From: Halopseudomonas sp002296055
GTDB lineage: Bacteria; Pseudomonadota; Gammaproteobacteria; Pseudomonadales; Pseudomonadaceae
Length of the DNA stretch: 64,000 nucleotides
Assembly: GCF_050876985.1 (NCBI RefSeq)
Contig: NZ_JBPAPP010000001.1
Direction: 5' to 3' (one strand)
Both the position numbers and the translations under genes were made by a program. This document shows positions 53,078 through 62,021 of this stretch, one piece after another. The notes under the pieces were generated by a model, which was given only the letters and a program-made list of their open reading frames with translations, had not been told where the DNA came from and did not search any database. Every line of letters starts with the position of its first letter. The first letter of the stretch is position 1.

Positions 53078-54073
53078 ATGGCACCTTCGCTTCACGCATT
53101 CACCTTAATCATTCTGCTCAGCTCGCCTTTGGTGCTGGCCAGTAGTGCTGATGAGCATGCCCGGCGTGGTCTGGCTGCTGCTGATCACTGGCCCGGATAC
53201 GCCTCACTGTGCGACCTTGAGGCCGCCATCAGGGATGTTAATGCCCCGCGCCCTGCGTTTTCTCGTGTAGCCGAAGCCGCAGCCCAGCGCCGCGGCTCTT
53301 CACGAGAGGTGCGCGACAGCATGGCGCCTCAGCCTGTTCAGGTGTTCGATAATCTCTATTTCTTGGGTACCGGCTCAGTGTCTGCCTGGCTCTATGGTGA
53401 TGAGACTGGCTATATCCTTATTGACGGCCTTAACTCCGATGACGAGGCACAGCGGTACATTTTTGAGGGTATGCGCAAGCTCGGCCTAACGCCCGCTGCA
53501 ATCAAGGGCGTACTGGTGACTCATGGCCACGGCGATCACTACGGCGGCGCTGACTACGTCGCGAGTCAGCTGGGCATCGATGTCATGATGAGTGAGGCGG
53601 ACTGGCGCCTGGTGGCAACTCAGGGGGAACATCCCCGTTTCGGGCCGCCGCCAAAGCAGGGCGCGGTGGTGACGGACGGCCAGGTCATTGCGGCAGGGAC
53701 CTCTCGTCTCAATGTGTATGTCACTCCAGGCCACACCCCCGGTACCTTGTCGCCGGTTTTGACCGTGTATGACAAGGGAGAGCCGCACGTCGCCATGCTG
53801 TGGGGTGGCACAGGCTTCAATTTCGGTCCGCATCCTGCCGTCTTCGAAGACTACGCGAGTTCTGCCGCCCGCATGCGGGACGTCGCACGGGCGGCAGGTG
53901 TGGATGTTTTTCTGTCCAACCACCCTGGCCGGGATGGCGCTCTTGCACAGATGAAAGCCGTAGCGGCTCGTCAAGATGGCACTCCGCATCCCTTTGTCAG
54001 TGACGAAGCCGGCTATTCACTGTTCACCGTGTTAGAGCAATGTGCCTTGGCCCAGGCTGCGCGTTTTAGATAG
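53078..54073 (+). CDS. exported metallo-beta-lactamase-fold hydrolase, subclass B3-like
   Basis: A 331-residue protein with a signal peptide (ending VLASS) and the MBL metal site H149-x-H151-x-D153-H154 (THGHGDHYGG), H219 (TPGHTPGT) and H282 (SNHPG). This His pattern and the long insert are as in subclass B3 beta-lactamases and their non-lactamase relatives. Whether it acts on beta-lactams cannot be told. It begins 53 bases after folE2 and overlaps the convergent LysR gene by eight bases. Confidence 0.88.
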   Translation: MAPSLHAFTLIILLSSPLVLASSADEHARRGLAAADHWPGYASLCDLEAAIRDVNAPRPAFSRVAEAAAQRRGSSREVRDSMAPQPVQVFDNLYFLGTGSVSAWLYGDETGYILIDGLNSDDEAQRYIFEGMRKLGLTPAAIKGVLVTHGHGDHYGGADYVASQLGIDVMMSEADWRLVATQGEHPRFGPPPKQGAVVTDGQVIAAGTSRLNVYVTPGHTPGTLSPVLTVYDKGEPHVAMLWGGTGFNFGPHPAVFEDYASSAARMRDVARAAGVDVFLSNHPGRDGALAQMKAVAARQDGTPHPFVSDEAGYSLFTVLEQCALAQAARFR

Positions 54074-54968
54074 CCTGCTGCGATAGTCGTAGCTGATTCA
54101 GCACGACACGAAAAGCCGCTGTTTGCTGATGGCGGCTGGGGTAGTAAAGGTGATATCCCGAAAAGGCATCTGACCAGCAAGAGAGCACCTCTACCAGCTC
54201 TCCCGTCTCGAGATACGGAGCGACCTGTGCGTCAGGCAGCTGGGCGAGTCCAACACCCGCGAGGCAGGCATCCAGAATCTGCAACACGCTGTTCATGATC
54301 AAGGGTCCTTTGACGCGTACCCTGAACTCGTTTTCCCCACTGCCAAACTCCCATGGATATAGACCGCCGTGGGTCGGCAGGCGCAGGTTTATACAGCGAT
54401 ACTCCGTCAGCTCTTCAGGTTTCAGCGGCGTGCCGTACTGTGCAAGGTAAGCAGGCGAGGCCACTGTCACCATTCGCATTTCAGGCCCTATGGGTACAGC
54501 GATCATGTCCGTGTCGATAATGCCGCCAAGGCGCACGCCGGCATCAAAGCGCTGGGCGACGATGTCGGTCAGCCCGTAGTCGGTGATCAATTCGATGGTC
54601 AGGTCCGGATAGACCTCCAGCAACGGAAGGAGCTTTGGCCAAACAACGTGCCTTGCGGCGAACTCATCCGCCGTAATGCGCACGGTGCCGGCCGGTCGTT
54701 CGCGCAGGTCCGCAACGGCGCTCAAGTGTTGGTCGATCTGATCGAGTAGTGGCGCGACTTCAGTGAGCAGGCGCTCGCCTGCATCGGTGCGGGTCACGCT
54801 GCGAGTGGTGCGGGTGAGTAGACGTACGCCGAGCCTTTGTTCCAGCGCACGCATGGTCTGGCTGACTGCTGAGGGCGACACACCCAGCGTGGCAGCGGCG
54901 CGGGTGAAGTTACCCTCCCGGGCAACCGTGACAAAGACCACGAGGTCGTCCATTCCGCTAATCAGCAT
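54066..54968 (-). CDS. LysR-family transcriptional regulator
   Basis: A 300-residue LysR protein of the large PA0477/DmlR-like group. Winged helix: LVVFVTVAREGNFTRAAATL and SPSAVSQTMRALEQRLGVRL; effector domain follows with VRLGGIIDTDMIAVPIGPEM. The ATG at 54968 is preferred (CAGGG eight bases upstream) over a GTG at 55013. It faces the two cupin genes and is their likely regulator. Confidence 0.9.
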   Translation of the reverse strand: MLISGMDDLVVFVTVAREGNFTRAAATLGVSPSAVSQTMRALEQRLGVRLLTRTTRSVTRTDAGERLLTEVAPLLDQIDQHLSAVADLRERPAGTVRITADEFAARHVVWPKLLPLLEVYPDLTIELITDYGLTDIVAQRFDAGVRLGGIIDTDMIAVPIGPEMRMVTVASPAYLAQYGTPLKPEELTEYRCINLRLPTHGGLYPWEFGSGENEFRVRVKGPLIMNSVLQILDACLAGVGLAQLPDAQVAPYLETGELVEVLSCWSDAFSGYHLYYPSRHQQTAAFRVVLNQLRLSQQAI

Positions 54969-55069
54969 TATTAAGCCCTGCTTCAAACCGAGTTCAGTAT
55001 TCGCTGTATACACGAACTAATTGCCGGGTTCTACAGTGTGGATATCAATCACTGCTGGAGGCGTCTTTC

Positions 55070-55513
55070 ATGACCACCAAGGATTTGTCCGCTGTAGACA
55101 TGCACATTCGCCGCGCTGGCAGCACAGCTGCTATCGATGGGCCCGCCGAGTGGTTTACCGGCAAGGTTCGCATCGACTGGGTGTTTTCTGCACCCGAGCC
55201 GTCGCGCCTGGGCGTTGCCGTCGTCAACTTCGAGCCCGGTGCGCGCACCCACTGGCATACCCATCCGCTTGGACAAACCCTGCTGGTAACCGACGGTGTG
55301 GGCTGGACCCAGTGTGAAGGCGGCCCGCGGACCGAAATTCGTGCCGGCGATCTGATCTGGTGCAACTGCGGACGTCGCCACTGGCACGGTGCTTCGAGCA
55401 TCACCGCAATGCAGCACGTTGCAATTAACGAAAACCTTGAGGGCAAGGTCGTTGATTGGCAGGAGCCGGTCGATGATCAAACCTACTTAGCGGGCGATCT
55501 GAAAAACGACTGA
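55070..55513 (+). CDS. cupin, hydroxynitrile-lyase-like
   Basis: A 147-residue single-domain cupin. The metal site reads H63, H65, Q69 in HWHTHPLGQ and H104 in RRHWHGA, with the spacing of the Mn-dependent cupin (R)-hydroxynitrile lyases of Granulicella (H53, H55, Q59, H94). The Gln in place of the usual cupin Glu marks this group. No signal peptide. Natural substrate is unknown; relatives sit near oxidoreductases and exporters. A secreted paralogue follows 75 bases later. Confidence 0.87.
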   Translation: MTTKDLSAVDMHIRRAGSTAAIDGPAEWFTGKVRIDWVFSAPEPSRLGVAVVNFEPGARTHWHTHPLGQTLLVTDGVGWTQCEGGPRTEIRAGDLIWCNCGRRHWHGASSITAMQHVAINENLEGKVVDWQEPVDDQTYLAGDLKND

Positions 55514-55588
55514 TCAGGTGAACGCCTGTTTTCATTCTCGCCATCTGAGGTCTCCCACACCTCAGCCAACGCCCAAGGGGTCTGCACC

Positions 55589-56083
55589 ATGCGCTATCTC
55601 CACCTAAACGCAATCGCCTGTTTTGCAGTGTTGCAGCTAACAACTTTGGCCTACGCACAAGAACCCTCGCCAGCGCAGGACATCACGCCCGCCGGTGAGA
55701 GGGCATCGATCGCTGGCCCGGAGCAGTATTTTACCGGCCGGGCGCGGATCGACCCGCTGTGGTCTGCTGACGCTGACCTCAATACCTCCGGCGCACTGGT
55801 AACCTTTGAGCCGGGTGCGCGCTCGGCCTGGCACACCCATCCAGCCGGGCAGCGTCTGGTTGTCACCTCAGGCGTGGGCCTGACCCAGGAATGGGGCAAG
55901 CCGGTGCAGGTTATTCATCCTGGCGATGTGGTTAATTGCCCGCCCGGAGTGAAGCATTGGCACGGCGCCGCGCCTGCCACAGCCATGACGCATATCGCTG
56001 TCACCGCGACCCGGGATGGAAACAACGTGAACTGGATGGAGAAGGTGTCTGATGATCAATATGTTGACCCGCGCGGCCGATAA
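55589..56083 (+). CDS. exported cupin, hydroxynitrile-lyase-like paralogue
   Basis: A 164-residue relative of the preceding cupin with an N-terminal signal peptide (ending LAYAQ). It keeps the same site: H82, H84, Q88 (WHTHPAGQ) and H123 (VKHWHGA), and the shared EPGAR lead-in. So the locus has one cytosolic and one periplasmic version, likely from a tandem duplication. Ends nine bases before the convergent MFS gene. Confidence 0.87.
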   Translation: MRYLHLNAIACFAVLQLTTLAYAQEPSPAQDITPAGERASIAGPEQYFTGRARIDPLWSADADLNTSGALVTFEPGARSAWHTHPAGQRLVVTSGVGLTQEWGKPVQVIHPGDVVNCPPGVKHWHGAAPATAMTHIAVTATRDGNNVNWMEKVSDDQYVDPRGR

Positions 56084-56092
56084 GTCCGGCCG

Positions 56093-57322
56093 TCAGTCAG
56101 TTGTTGATGGAACGGAGTAGCGGGGCGTTGCCTCGTGTCGGTACAACGCCAGCACGAGCAGCGCCCCGGTGATCAGCAGGCCCGCACTGGTCGCAAAGGC
56201 TGTCTGGTAGCCGTAGTGATCAAACAGCAGGCCACCAAGGGTCGAGCCCACGCCAATTGCCAACTGCACAAACGCCACCATCAAGCCGCCGCCGGCTTCT
56301 GGGTCGTCGGCCATGGCATTGGCCAGCCACGCCCACCAGCCAACCGGAGCGGCGGTTGCAATAAAGCCCCAGCAGCCAAGCAGAATGGTCGCCAGGGTAA
56401 GTGCGCCAGCAAACTCGATCAGCAGCAGCCCGATCAACGCCAGCAAAGCCGGCATGGCGCACAGGGTCATGTGCAGGTTCCACTGTAGGAACCGGTTGAT
56501 CAGCGTCGTGCCGATAAAGCCGGCAACACCCAACAGCAGCAGGATCGACGACAGGGTGTACGCATCAACACCGGCGGTCTGCTCAAGGTAGGGCCTGATG
56601 TAGGTGAACAGCGCGAACTGGCCGGCGAACAGCAATGCCGTTGCGCTAAAGCCAAGCTGGATCTGCCTGCGGGCCAGTGGCTTGAATATCGCTACAAGAC
56701 GTCGTTTCTGCTCTCTGGCGACCATCGACGGCAAACTGAATAATTGCCACAGCAGCGCCAGCGCAGCGATGGGCGCGACGCACAGAAAGGCACCACGCCA
56801 CCCGATGACACTCCCCAGATAGCTGCCCAGCGGAGCTGCCAGCACCATAGCCAGAGCATTGCCGGCATTGAAGATCGCCAGTGCCTTGGGCACTTGTGGT
56901 CCGGGCACCAGCCTGACTGCAGCCGCTGCCGATAATGACCAGAAACCGCCAAGGGCAACGCCAACCAGTACACGTCCAGCCATATAAACTGTGTAGCTCT
57001 CGGCAAAACCGACCATCAGCGCCGACAGCGTCATGACGCCAGTCAGGCCGATCAGCAGCACCTTGCGATTCAGGGTGCCAGCGAGCGAGGAAATGGACAG
57101 TGCTGTCAGCAGGGCAAACAGGCCCGATATGGCGATACCCTGTCCGACAGCGCCTTCGCTGACGTTCAGGTCGCTGGCCATTGGCGTGAGCAGGCTCACC
57201 GGCAAAAACTCCGAGGCAACCATGACAAAGGCGCACAGCGACAGGGCATAGACTGCGCCCCAGTGGGCAACAGGCTGCTGCGTGCTGCTCGCCTCGGGCG
57301 AGGTTTCAGGGGAAGGGGGCAT
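56093..57322 (-). CDS. MFS transporter, DHA1 (AraJ/YdhP-like)
   Basis: A 409-residue major facilitator with 12 predicted helices. The N-half has VMVASEFLPVSLLTPMASDL and AGRVLVGVALGGFWSLSAA, typical of sugar-efflux or drug/H+ DHA1 exporters such as AraJ, YdhP and NepI. The ATG at 57322 has GGAG nine bases upstream; a further ATG at 57355 is possible. It stands between the cupins and the Tat-exported hydrolase and may export a product of that cluster. Confidence 0.9.
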   Translation of the reverse strand: MPPSPETSPEASSTQQPVAHWGAVYALSLCAFVMVASEFLPVSLLTPMASDLNVSEGAVGQGIAISGLFALLTALSISSLAGTLNRKVLLIGLTGVMTLSALMVGFAESYTVYMAGRVLVGVALGGFWSLSAAAAVRLVPGPQVPKALAIFNAGNALAMVLAAPLGSYLGSVIGWRGAFLCVAPIAALALLWQLFSLPSMVAREQKRRLVAIFKPLARRQIQLGFSATALLFAGQFALFTYIRPYLEQTAGVDAYTLSSILLLLGVAGFIGTTLINRFLQWNLHMTLCAMPALLALIGLLLIEFAGALTLATILLGCWGFIATAAPVGWWAWLANAMADDPEAGGGLMVAFVQLAIGVGSTLGGLLFDHYGYQTAFATSAGLLITGALLVLALYRHEATPRYSVPSTTD

Positions 57323-57425
57323 CCTCAAGGACTCCAGTGCAGAAAACGGCCGCAAATGCGGCTACTAGAACAGAAACGCCGTGGCGACTAGGGCCCCACG
57401 GCGCGGGTAGGCCAAACCTTGCGCA

Positions 57426-58535
57426 TCAGGCGAGATGTTGCTCAAAGAAGCCGGTGAGCTTGTCGAACGGGATAACATCCATCTGGTCGTACAGGTCGGT
57501 GTGATTGGCACCGGGGATGATCATCAGCTCTTTCGGTTCTGCAGCGGCTTCATAGGCGGTTTCACTGAAGTAGCGCGAGTGGGCAATTTCGCCATGCACC
57601 AGCAGCAGCGGGCGCGGCGTGATTTCGGCTATGTAGGTCAGAATCGGCATGTTCATGAACGACAGCGGCGTGGTCAGCGACCAGGAAGCGTTCGAGTTGA
57701 TCGCACGTGGATGGAAGCCCCGCTCGGTCGACTTGTAGTAGTCAGCGTACTCAACAACAAACTGCGGTTCGCCGCCAGACAGCTCCAGCGATACCGGGCC
57801 ATAGGCCGGTGCGCCATTCTCGGCATCAGCCCAGCGCTGCTGACCCAGCTGTTCGAGGCTCGCGGCGCGCTGCTCCGGGGTGACACTGTCGTTGTAGCCC
57901 TTGGACATCACGCGCGTCATGTCATACATGGTGCTGGCAACAACCGCTTTGATGCGCTTGTCGATAGCCGCTGCGTTCAGTGCCATGCCACCCCAGCCGC
58001 AGATGCCGATCATGCCGATTCGCTCGCGGTCTACATTTGGCAGCAGGCCGACAAAGTCGACGGCAGCGCTGAAGTCTTCGGTATTGATGTCGGGGGATGC
58101 TACGTTGCGTGGCTCGCCGCCACTTTCACCGGTGTAGGAGGGGTCGAAAGCCAGGGTGACAAAACCGCGCTCGGCCATGGTCTGCGCATACAGACCGGAG
58201 GACTGTTCTTTCACCGCGCCAAAGGGGCCGCTGATGACAATCGCAGCGAGCTTGCCACTGGCGTCCTTGGGTTGATACAGGTCGGCAGCAAGGGAGATGC
58301 CGTAACGGTTCTTGAAGGCGACCTTGGCGTGGTCAACCTTGTCGCTCTTGGCGAAGGTTTTGTCCCAGGTGTTGTCGAGCTGAATATCAGCCTCTGCCTT
58401 GGCGACAGTCGCCAGCAGGCTGCTTACGCTTAAGGCACCGATGCCTGCGCCGGTCATTTTCAGAAGGTCGCGCCGTTCCATTGCTGAATCCTCTTGCTGA
58501 GCTGATGGGGTACCGGATGTGTTGTCTGTACTCAT
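57426..58535 (-). CDS. Tat-exported alpha/beta-hydrolase with cysteine nucleophile
   Basis: A 369-residue hydrolase. The N-terminus has a twin-arginine signal (ERRDLLKM, then a hydrophobic stretch ending VAKAEA) preceded by about 18 extra residues. The nucleophile elbow is GICGWGG with C179 instead of Ser, as in dienelactone hydrolases; GANHTDLYDQ near the end holds the likely catalytic His. Export by Tat implies folding in the cytosol. GGAGG seven bases before the ATG at 58535. Divergent from the AraC gene, its probable regulator. Confidence 0.85.
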   Translation of the reverse strand: MSTDNTSGTPSAQQEDSAMERRDLLKMTGAGIGALSVSSLLATVAKAEADIQLDNTWDKTFAKSDKVDHAKVAFKNRYGISLAADLYQPKDASGKLAAIVISGPFGAVKEQSSGLYAQTMAERGFVTLAFDPSYTGESGGEPRNVASPDINTEDFSAAVDFVGLLPNVDRERIGMIGICGWGGMALNAAAIDKRIKAVVASTMYDMTRVMSKGYNDSVTPEQRAASLEQLGQQRWADAENGAPAYGPVSLELSGGEPQFVVEYADYYKSTERGFHPRAINSNASWSLTTPLSFMNMPILTYIAEITPRPLLLVHGEIAHSRYFSETAYEAAAEPKELMIIPGANHTDLYDQMDVIPFDKLTGFFEQHLA

Positions 58536-58767
58536 GGTCAAACCTCCGATTGCGGGATTGCGCTGCTGGCTGGCGGCATACGAGGATGCTCGCGGGGACG
58601 CAGCGGTGGTGTGACGAAATTATCGGGAGGCGTTCGTCGCAGGGGCTAGATCGATCCTGTTTGGCAATTGCCTGATTCGATGAGTTGCGCGCTTTTTATG
58701 AGTTAACCGGGCAGCACAGGAGTAAGCTCTGGCGAGGATAGAAACCCGCTTTTCGCAGAGGTATAAC

Positions 58768-59670
58768 GTGACGCTAAGCCAGACCCAGCACAGCCTTGTT
58801 CAGACGATTGAGCGCCACACCCGGGGGCTCCAGGACTGCGGCACCGCGATTACCGGGCTTAACCTGTTTCGCCGTGACACGCCCACGCCACCTGCGTTCT
58901 GCCTGATCAAGCCAAGCATCGTTCTGGTGGTGCAGGGAAACAAAGAGGTGTGGGTCGGCGACGATAATTACCCCTATGACATCTCTCGCTTTCTCATCAC
59001 CTCGCTGGAGTTGCCGGCGCGCTCTGCCACGCTGGTGGCGAGTGCTGAAAAGCCTTGTCTGGGGTTAAATTTGGCGCTGGATAGCCGGTTAATCACCGAG
59101 ATGGTGGCGCATGGTGAAGTCCGCTCCAGCAGCAAAGCCAGCGCGGGCAGTTGCGTGGGTATCGGCAGCGTCAGCGTCCAGCTGCTGGAGCCGATTGACC
59201 GAATGATGCGGTTACTCGACGAGCCCGAGGCAATCCCGGCGCTGTTGCCGGGGCTGATGCGCGAGATTCATTACCGGCTGCTGACCAGTGATCAAGGCCC
59301 GCGGCTGCGCCACATTGCCTCAGTTGAAGGGCAGGGATATCGCATTGCCAAAGCCATCGACTGGTTATGCCGCCATTTTGCCGAGCCACTGCATATCGAC
59401 ACGCTGGCGGCGTCGGTCAACATGAGCGCTCCGACCTTTCATAGCCACTTTCGGCGGCTGACCGGCATGAGTCCCCTGCAGTATCAGAAATGGCTGCGCT
59501 TGAACGAAGCCAAGCGCCTGATGCTGAGCGATCATCTGGAGGCCGCGAGTGCCGCTTATAAGGTGGGTTACGAAAGCCCGTCCCAGTTCAGCCGTGAATA
59601 CAGCCGCCTGTTTGGTGCGCCGCCGAAGCGTGACATCGAGACGCTGCGTGGGCTGGCGGCGGGTAGCTGA
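58768..59670 (+). CDS. AraC-family transcriptional regulator (AraC_N type)
   Basis: A 300-residue regulator with an N-terminal AraC_N cupin-like domain (PSIVLVVQGNKEVWVGD, RSATLVASAEKPCLGLNL) and a C-terminal pair of helix-turn-helix motifs (LHIDTLAASVNMSAPTFHSH and AASAAYKVGYESPSQFSREY). It starts with GTG; AGAGG is six bases upstream. It faces the Tat-exported hydrolase gene across 232 bases. A GGCAATTGCC palindrome at 58663-58672 lies in the spacer. Confidence 0.92.
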   Translation: MTLSQTQHSLVQTIERHTRGLQDCGTAITGLNLFRRDTPTPPAFCLIKPSIVLVVQGNKEVWVGDDNYPYDISRFLITSLELPARSATLVASAEKPCLGLNLALDSRLITEMVAHGEVRSSSKASAGSCVGIGSVSVQLLEPIDRMMRLLDEPEAIPALLPGLMREIHYRLLTSDQGPRLRHIASVEGQGYRIAKAIDWLCRHFAEPLHIDTLAASVNMSAPTFHSHFRRLTGMSPLQYQKWLRLNEAKRLMLSDHLEAASAAYKVGYESPSQFSREYSRLFGAPPKRDIETLRGLAAGS

Positions 59671-59856
59671 TCCGGGCGATAGGCTCTGCGCCCTGATGGG
59701 AGGATTGTGGGGATGTGCGGCGAAACCGAACCTGGCGACAGACCAATTCCGGCTTGTATCTGCCAGAGCAGTTGCATCCAGGCCGAACCGCCCCCATGCA
59801 GGTAAGATTGGCGGGCGCAACCCGCGGTTACCGGGTCTGGAAGAGGCAAACAGCGT

Positions 59857-60999
59857 ATGAAACACGGTAGTAGCGAGAGCGATCAGGCGGAGCCGCACTC
59901 AAAGTCAGAGCGCTTTGTAGATTGGCGGCCCGCACGGGCGGTGGCCATGCTGGTGTCCTTGGCCGTAGCGTTGCGTGCTGGCCTGAGCGGCACCTTTCGC
60001 GACCCTTTGCCTGTGTATCCAGGTTCGGCCCAGTTTCGCGGCGAGCGGTTTCGCAACGACGTTTCGCGCTCACCCATGAGTTTCAGGCAAGGCTTGGCAC
60101 TTTGGCGCGATTTTATCTTCAACAAGCCGTCTGGCACGGTGCCGAAGCGCGCCATTCCTGTGCAGAAGCTCACCCGTTCAGAGCTGCTGGCGGCGCCGGA
60201 TAATAGCGTTTGGCGGCTGGGACACTCGAGTCTGGTATTCAAGTTGAACGGCGCGTTCTGGCTGACTGACCCGGTGTTCAGTATGCGCGCCTCACCGGTG
60301 CAGTGGCTCGGCCCCAAACGCTTTCACGCGCCGCCCATCAGTATCGAAGAGCTGCCGCCGATCAAGGTGGTGGTGCTGTCGCACAATCATTATGACCATC
60401 TGGATCATGCGGCGATCAGGCAGCTGCAACATAAGGTCGAGCACTTCATCACGCCGCTGGGGGTTGGGGCCACTTTGGTTCGCTGGGGTGTGCCGCCCGG
60501 CAAGGTACGTGAGCTGGACTGGTGGCAGCAGGTGGACATCGACGGGGTGGCAGCGACAGCCACGCCCGCTCAGCATTTCTCTGGCCGCGGACTGTCGGAC
60601 GGCAATCGGACTCTATGGTGCTCCTGGGTGCTGCAGAGTGCTGAGTGCACGTTGTTCTTCAGTGGCGATACCGGCTACTTCGACGGGTTTCGCGAGATCG
60701 GCGAGCGCCTTGGGCCGTTTGATGTGGCGTTTATGGAGACGGGCGCCTACAACCCGCGCTGGCAATATGTGCACATGATGCCGGCGCAGACCATGCAGGC
60801 GTTTCTCGACCTGGGGGCTAGCTGGCTGTACCCGATTCACAATGGCACCTTCGATTTGTCGATGCACACCTGGGAAGACCCGTTCGAGCAGATCACCCAG
60901 CTTGCGCAGGAGCACTCGGTCTCAGTAACAACGCCGCAGATGGGCCAGGTCGTCGACATGCTGGCCCCAGACGCCGGCGGCGCCTGGTGGCGTGCATAA
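59857..60999 (+). CDS. MBL-fold hydrolase, NAPE-PLD-like
   Basis: A 380-residue metallo-beta-lactamase-fold protein. An N-terminal hydrophobic segment (VAMLVSLAVALRAGLSG) may anchor it to the membrane. The metal motif is H176-N-H178-Y-D180-H181, with later FSGDTGYF and YPIHNGTFDLS. WRLGHSSLVFKLNG and TDPVFSMRASP resemble the UlaG/NAPE-phospholipase D branch, which cleaves phosphodiesters or lactones. Substrate unknown. Monocistronic. Confidence 0.85.
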   Translation: MKHGSSESDQAEPHSKSERFVDWRPARAVAMLVSLAVALRAGLSGTFRDPLPVYPGSAQFRGERFRNDVSRSPMSFRQGLALWRDFIFNKPSGTVPKRAIPVQKLTRSELLAAPDNSVWRLGHSSLVFKLNGAFWLTDPVFSMRASPVQWLGPKRFHAPPISIEELPPIKVVVLSHNHYDHLDHAAIRQLQHKVEHFITPLGVGATLVRWGVPPGKVRELDWWQQVDIDGVAATATPAQHFSGRGLSDGNRTLWCSWVLQSAECTLFFSGDTGYFDGFREIGERLGPFDVAFMETGAYNPRWQYVHMMPAQTMQAFLDLGASWLYPIHNGTFDLSMHTWEDPFEQITQLAQEHSVSVTTPQMGQVVDMLAPDAGGAWWRA

Positions 61000-61017
61000 C
61001 AAGCCTGGCCCGCGCCC

Positions 61018-61917
61018 TTAGGTCTTTCGAATCAGATAGATTCCGGTGATCACCAACGCGGTGCCGCCCAGCTGCACCCAGGTCAACGGCTCGGCCAGCA
61101 GCAACCAGCTGAAGAAAATGGTCATGATCGGGCCAAGCATGCCAACCAGCACGGTTGGTCCGGCACCGATGCGCTGAATCGCGCCGGACTGAAAGAAGAT
61201 CGGCAGCACGGTTGAGAACAGCGCCATCGCCGCGCAGTACGCATAAATCGGCAAAGGCTGGATCAGATCGCTGAGTGGGTTGGTAACCACAAAGTGCATC
61301 TGAGCCGCCACAATTGACACGATCAGCGCCAGGATAGAAAAGCGCGCAGCACCGAGTTTGGCAATCGACACTTCGGCAAAGGCCGTATAGCACGCGTAGG
61401 AAACCGCGGAGGCAAACACCAGCGCCGCCCCCAGCCAGGGCGCAAGGCTGTCTTCCGCCAGTTGGTGGTCGCTGACAAACACCAGGCTCACGCCTGCATA
61501 ACAGAGGGCGAGGGCGCCGATCAGCCGCGGGCTCGTTTTTTTGCCCAGAAACAGCAGTCCGATCAGGATGGTGATGGTCGGATAGGTGAACAGAATCACG
61601 CGCTCCAAACCGGCAGAAATGTACTGCAAGCCTGCAAAATCCAGAATCGATGCGCCGTAGTAGCCGGTCAAACCAAGAAAGATCAGCAACGCCCAATCTT
61701 TCAGGGCCAGGCGCGGCCCTGAGCGCAGGTACGCATACCCGCTGATCAAAAACATCGGCAGAGAAAACAGCATGCGCAAAGAGAGCAGGGTGATCGCATC
61801 TACCGGCGCACTGAGGTACGCCAGTTTGACGAAAATCGCCTTGAACGAGAAGCCGAACGCGGCCAGTACGGCAAGCAACATACCGAGCTGATGGGAAGAG
61901 AGTGGGGTGCGGTTCAT
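61018..61917 (-). CDS. DMT-superfamily transporter with two EamA domains
   Basis: A 299-residue membrane protein with ten predicted helices (for example MLLAVLAAFGFSFKAIFVKLAY and FSTVLPIFFQSGAIQRIGAG). It belongs to the RhaT/EamA exporters and is unrelated in detail to the one at 2525. I prefer the ATG at 61917; another at 61938 would add seven residues. Divergent from a LysR gene that probably controls it. Confidence 0.88.
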   Translation of the reverse strand: MNRTPLSSHQLGMLLAVLAAFGFSFKAIFVKLAYLSAPVDAITLLSLRMLFSLPMFLISGYAYLRSGPRLALKDWALLIFLGLTGYYGASILDFAGLQYISAGLERVILFTYPTITILIGLLFLGKKTSPRLIGALALCYAGVSLVFVSDHQLAEDSLAPWLGAALVFASAVSYACYTAFAEVSIAKLGAARFSILALIVSIVAAQMHFVVTNPLSDLIQPLPIYAYCAAMALFSTVLPIFFQSGAIQRIGAGPTVLVGMLGPIMTIFFSWLLLAEPLTWVQLGGTALVITGIYLIRKT

Positions 61918-62021
61918 AATGAGCTCTGCGAGTCGCATTCAACTGCTTGGATGCTATACCTCTCTCAGCTCCTGTAGAATTGCGTTTTCACCAAACAAGC
62001 GTTCGTATTTTTCGAATTCAC

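Noticed and set aside
53078..54073. Calling the B3-like MBL protein an antibiotic-resistance beta-lactamase or part of the Zur operon
   Set aside because: The metal-site pattern fits B3, but many exported relatives do not cleave beta-lactams, and a zinc enzyme is an unlikely member of a zinc-sparing operon.
59549..59860. Frames on both strands between the AraC and NAPE-PLD-like genes
   Set aside because: They are shadows of the AraC gene end and spacer; the real start at 59857 explains the coding signal.
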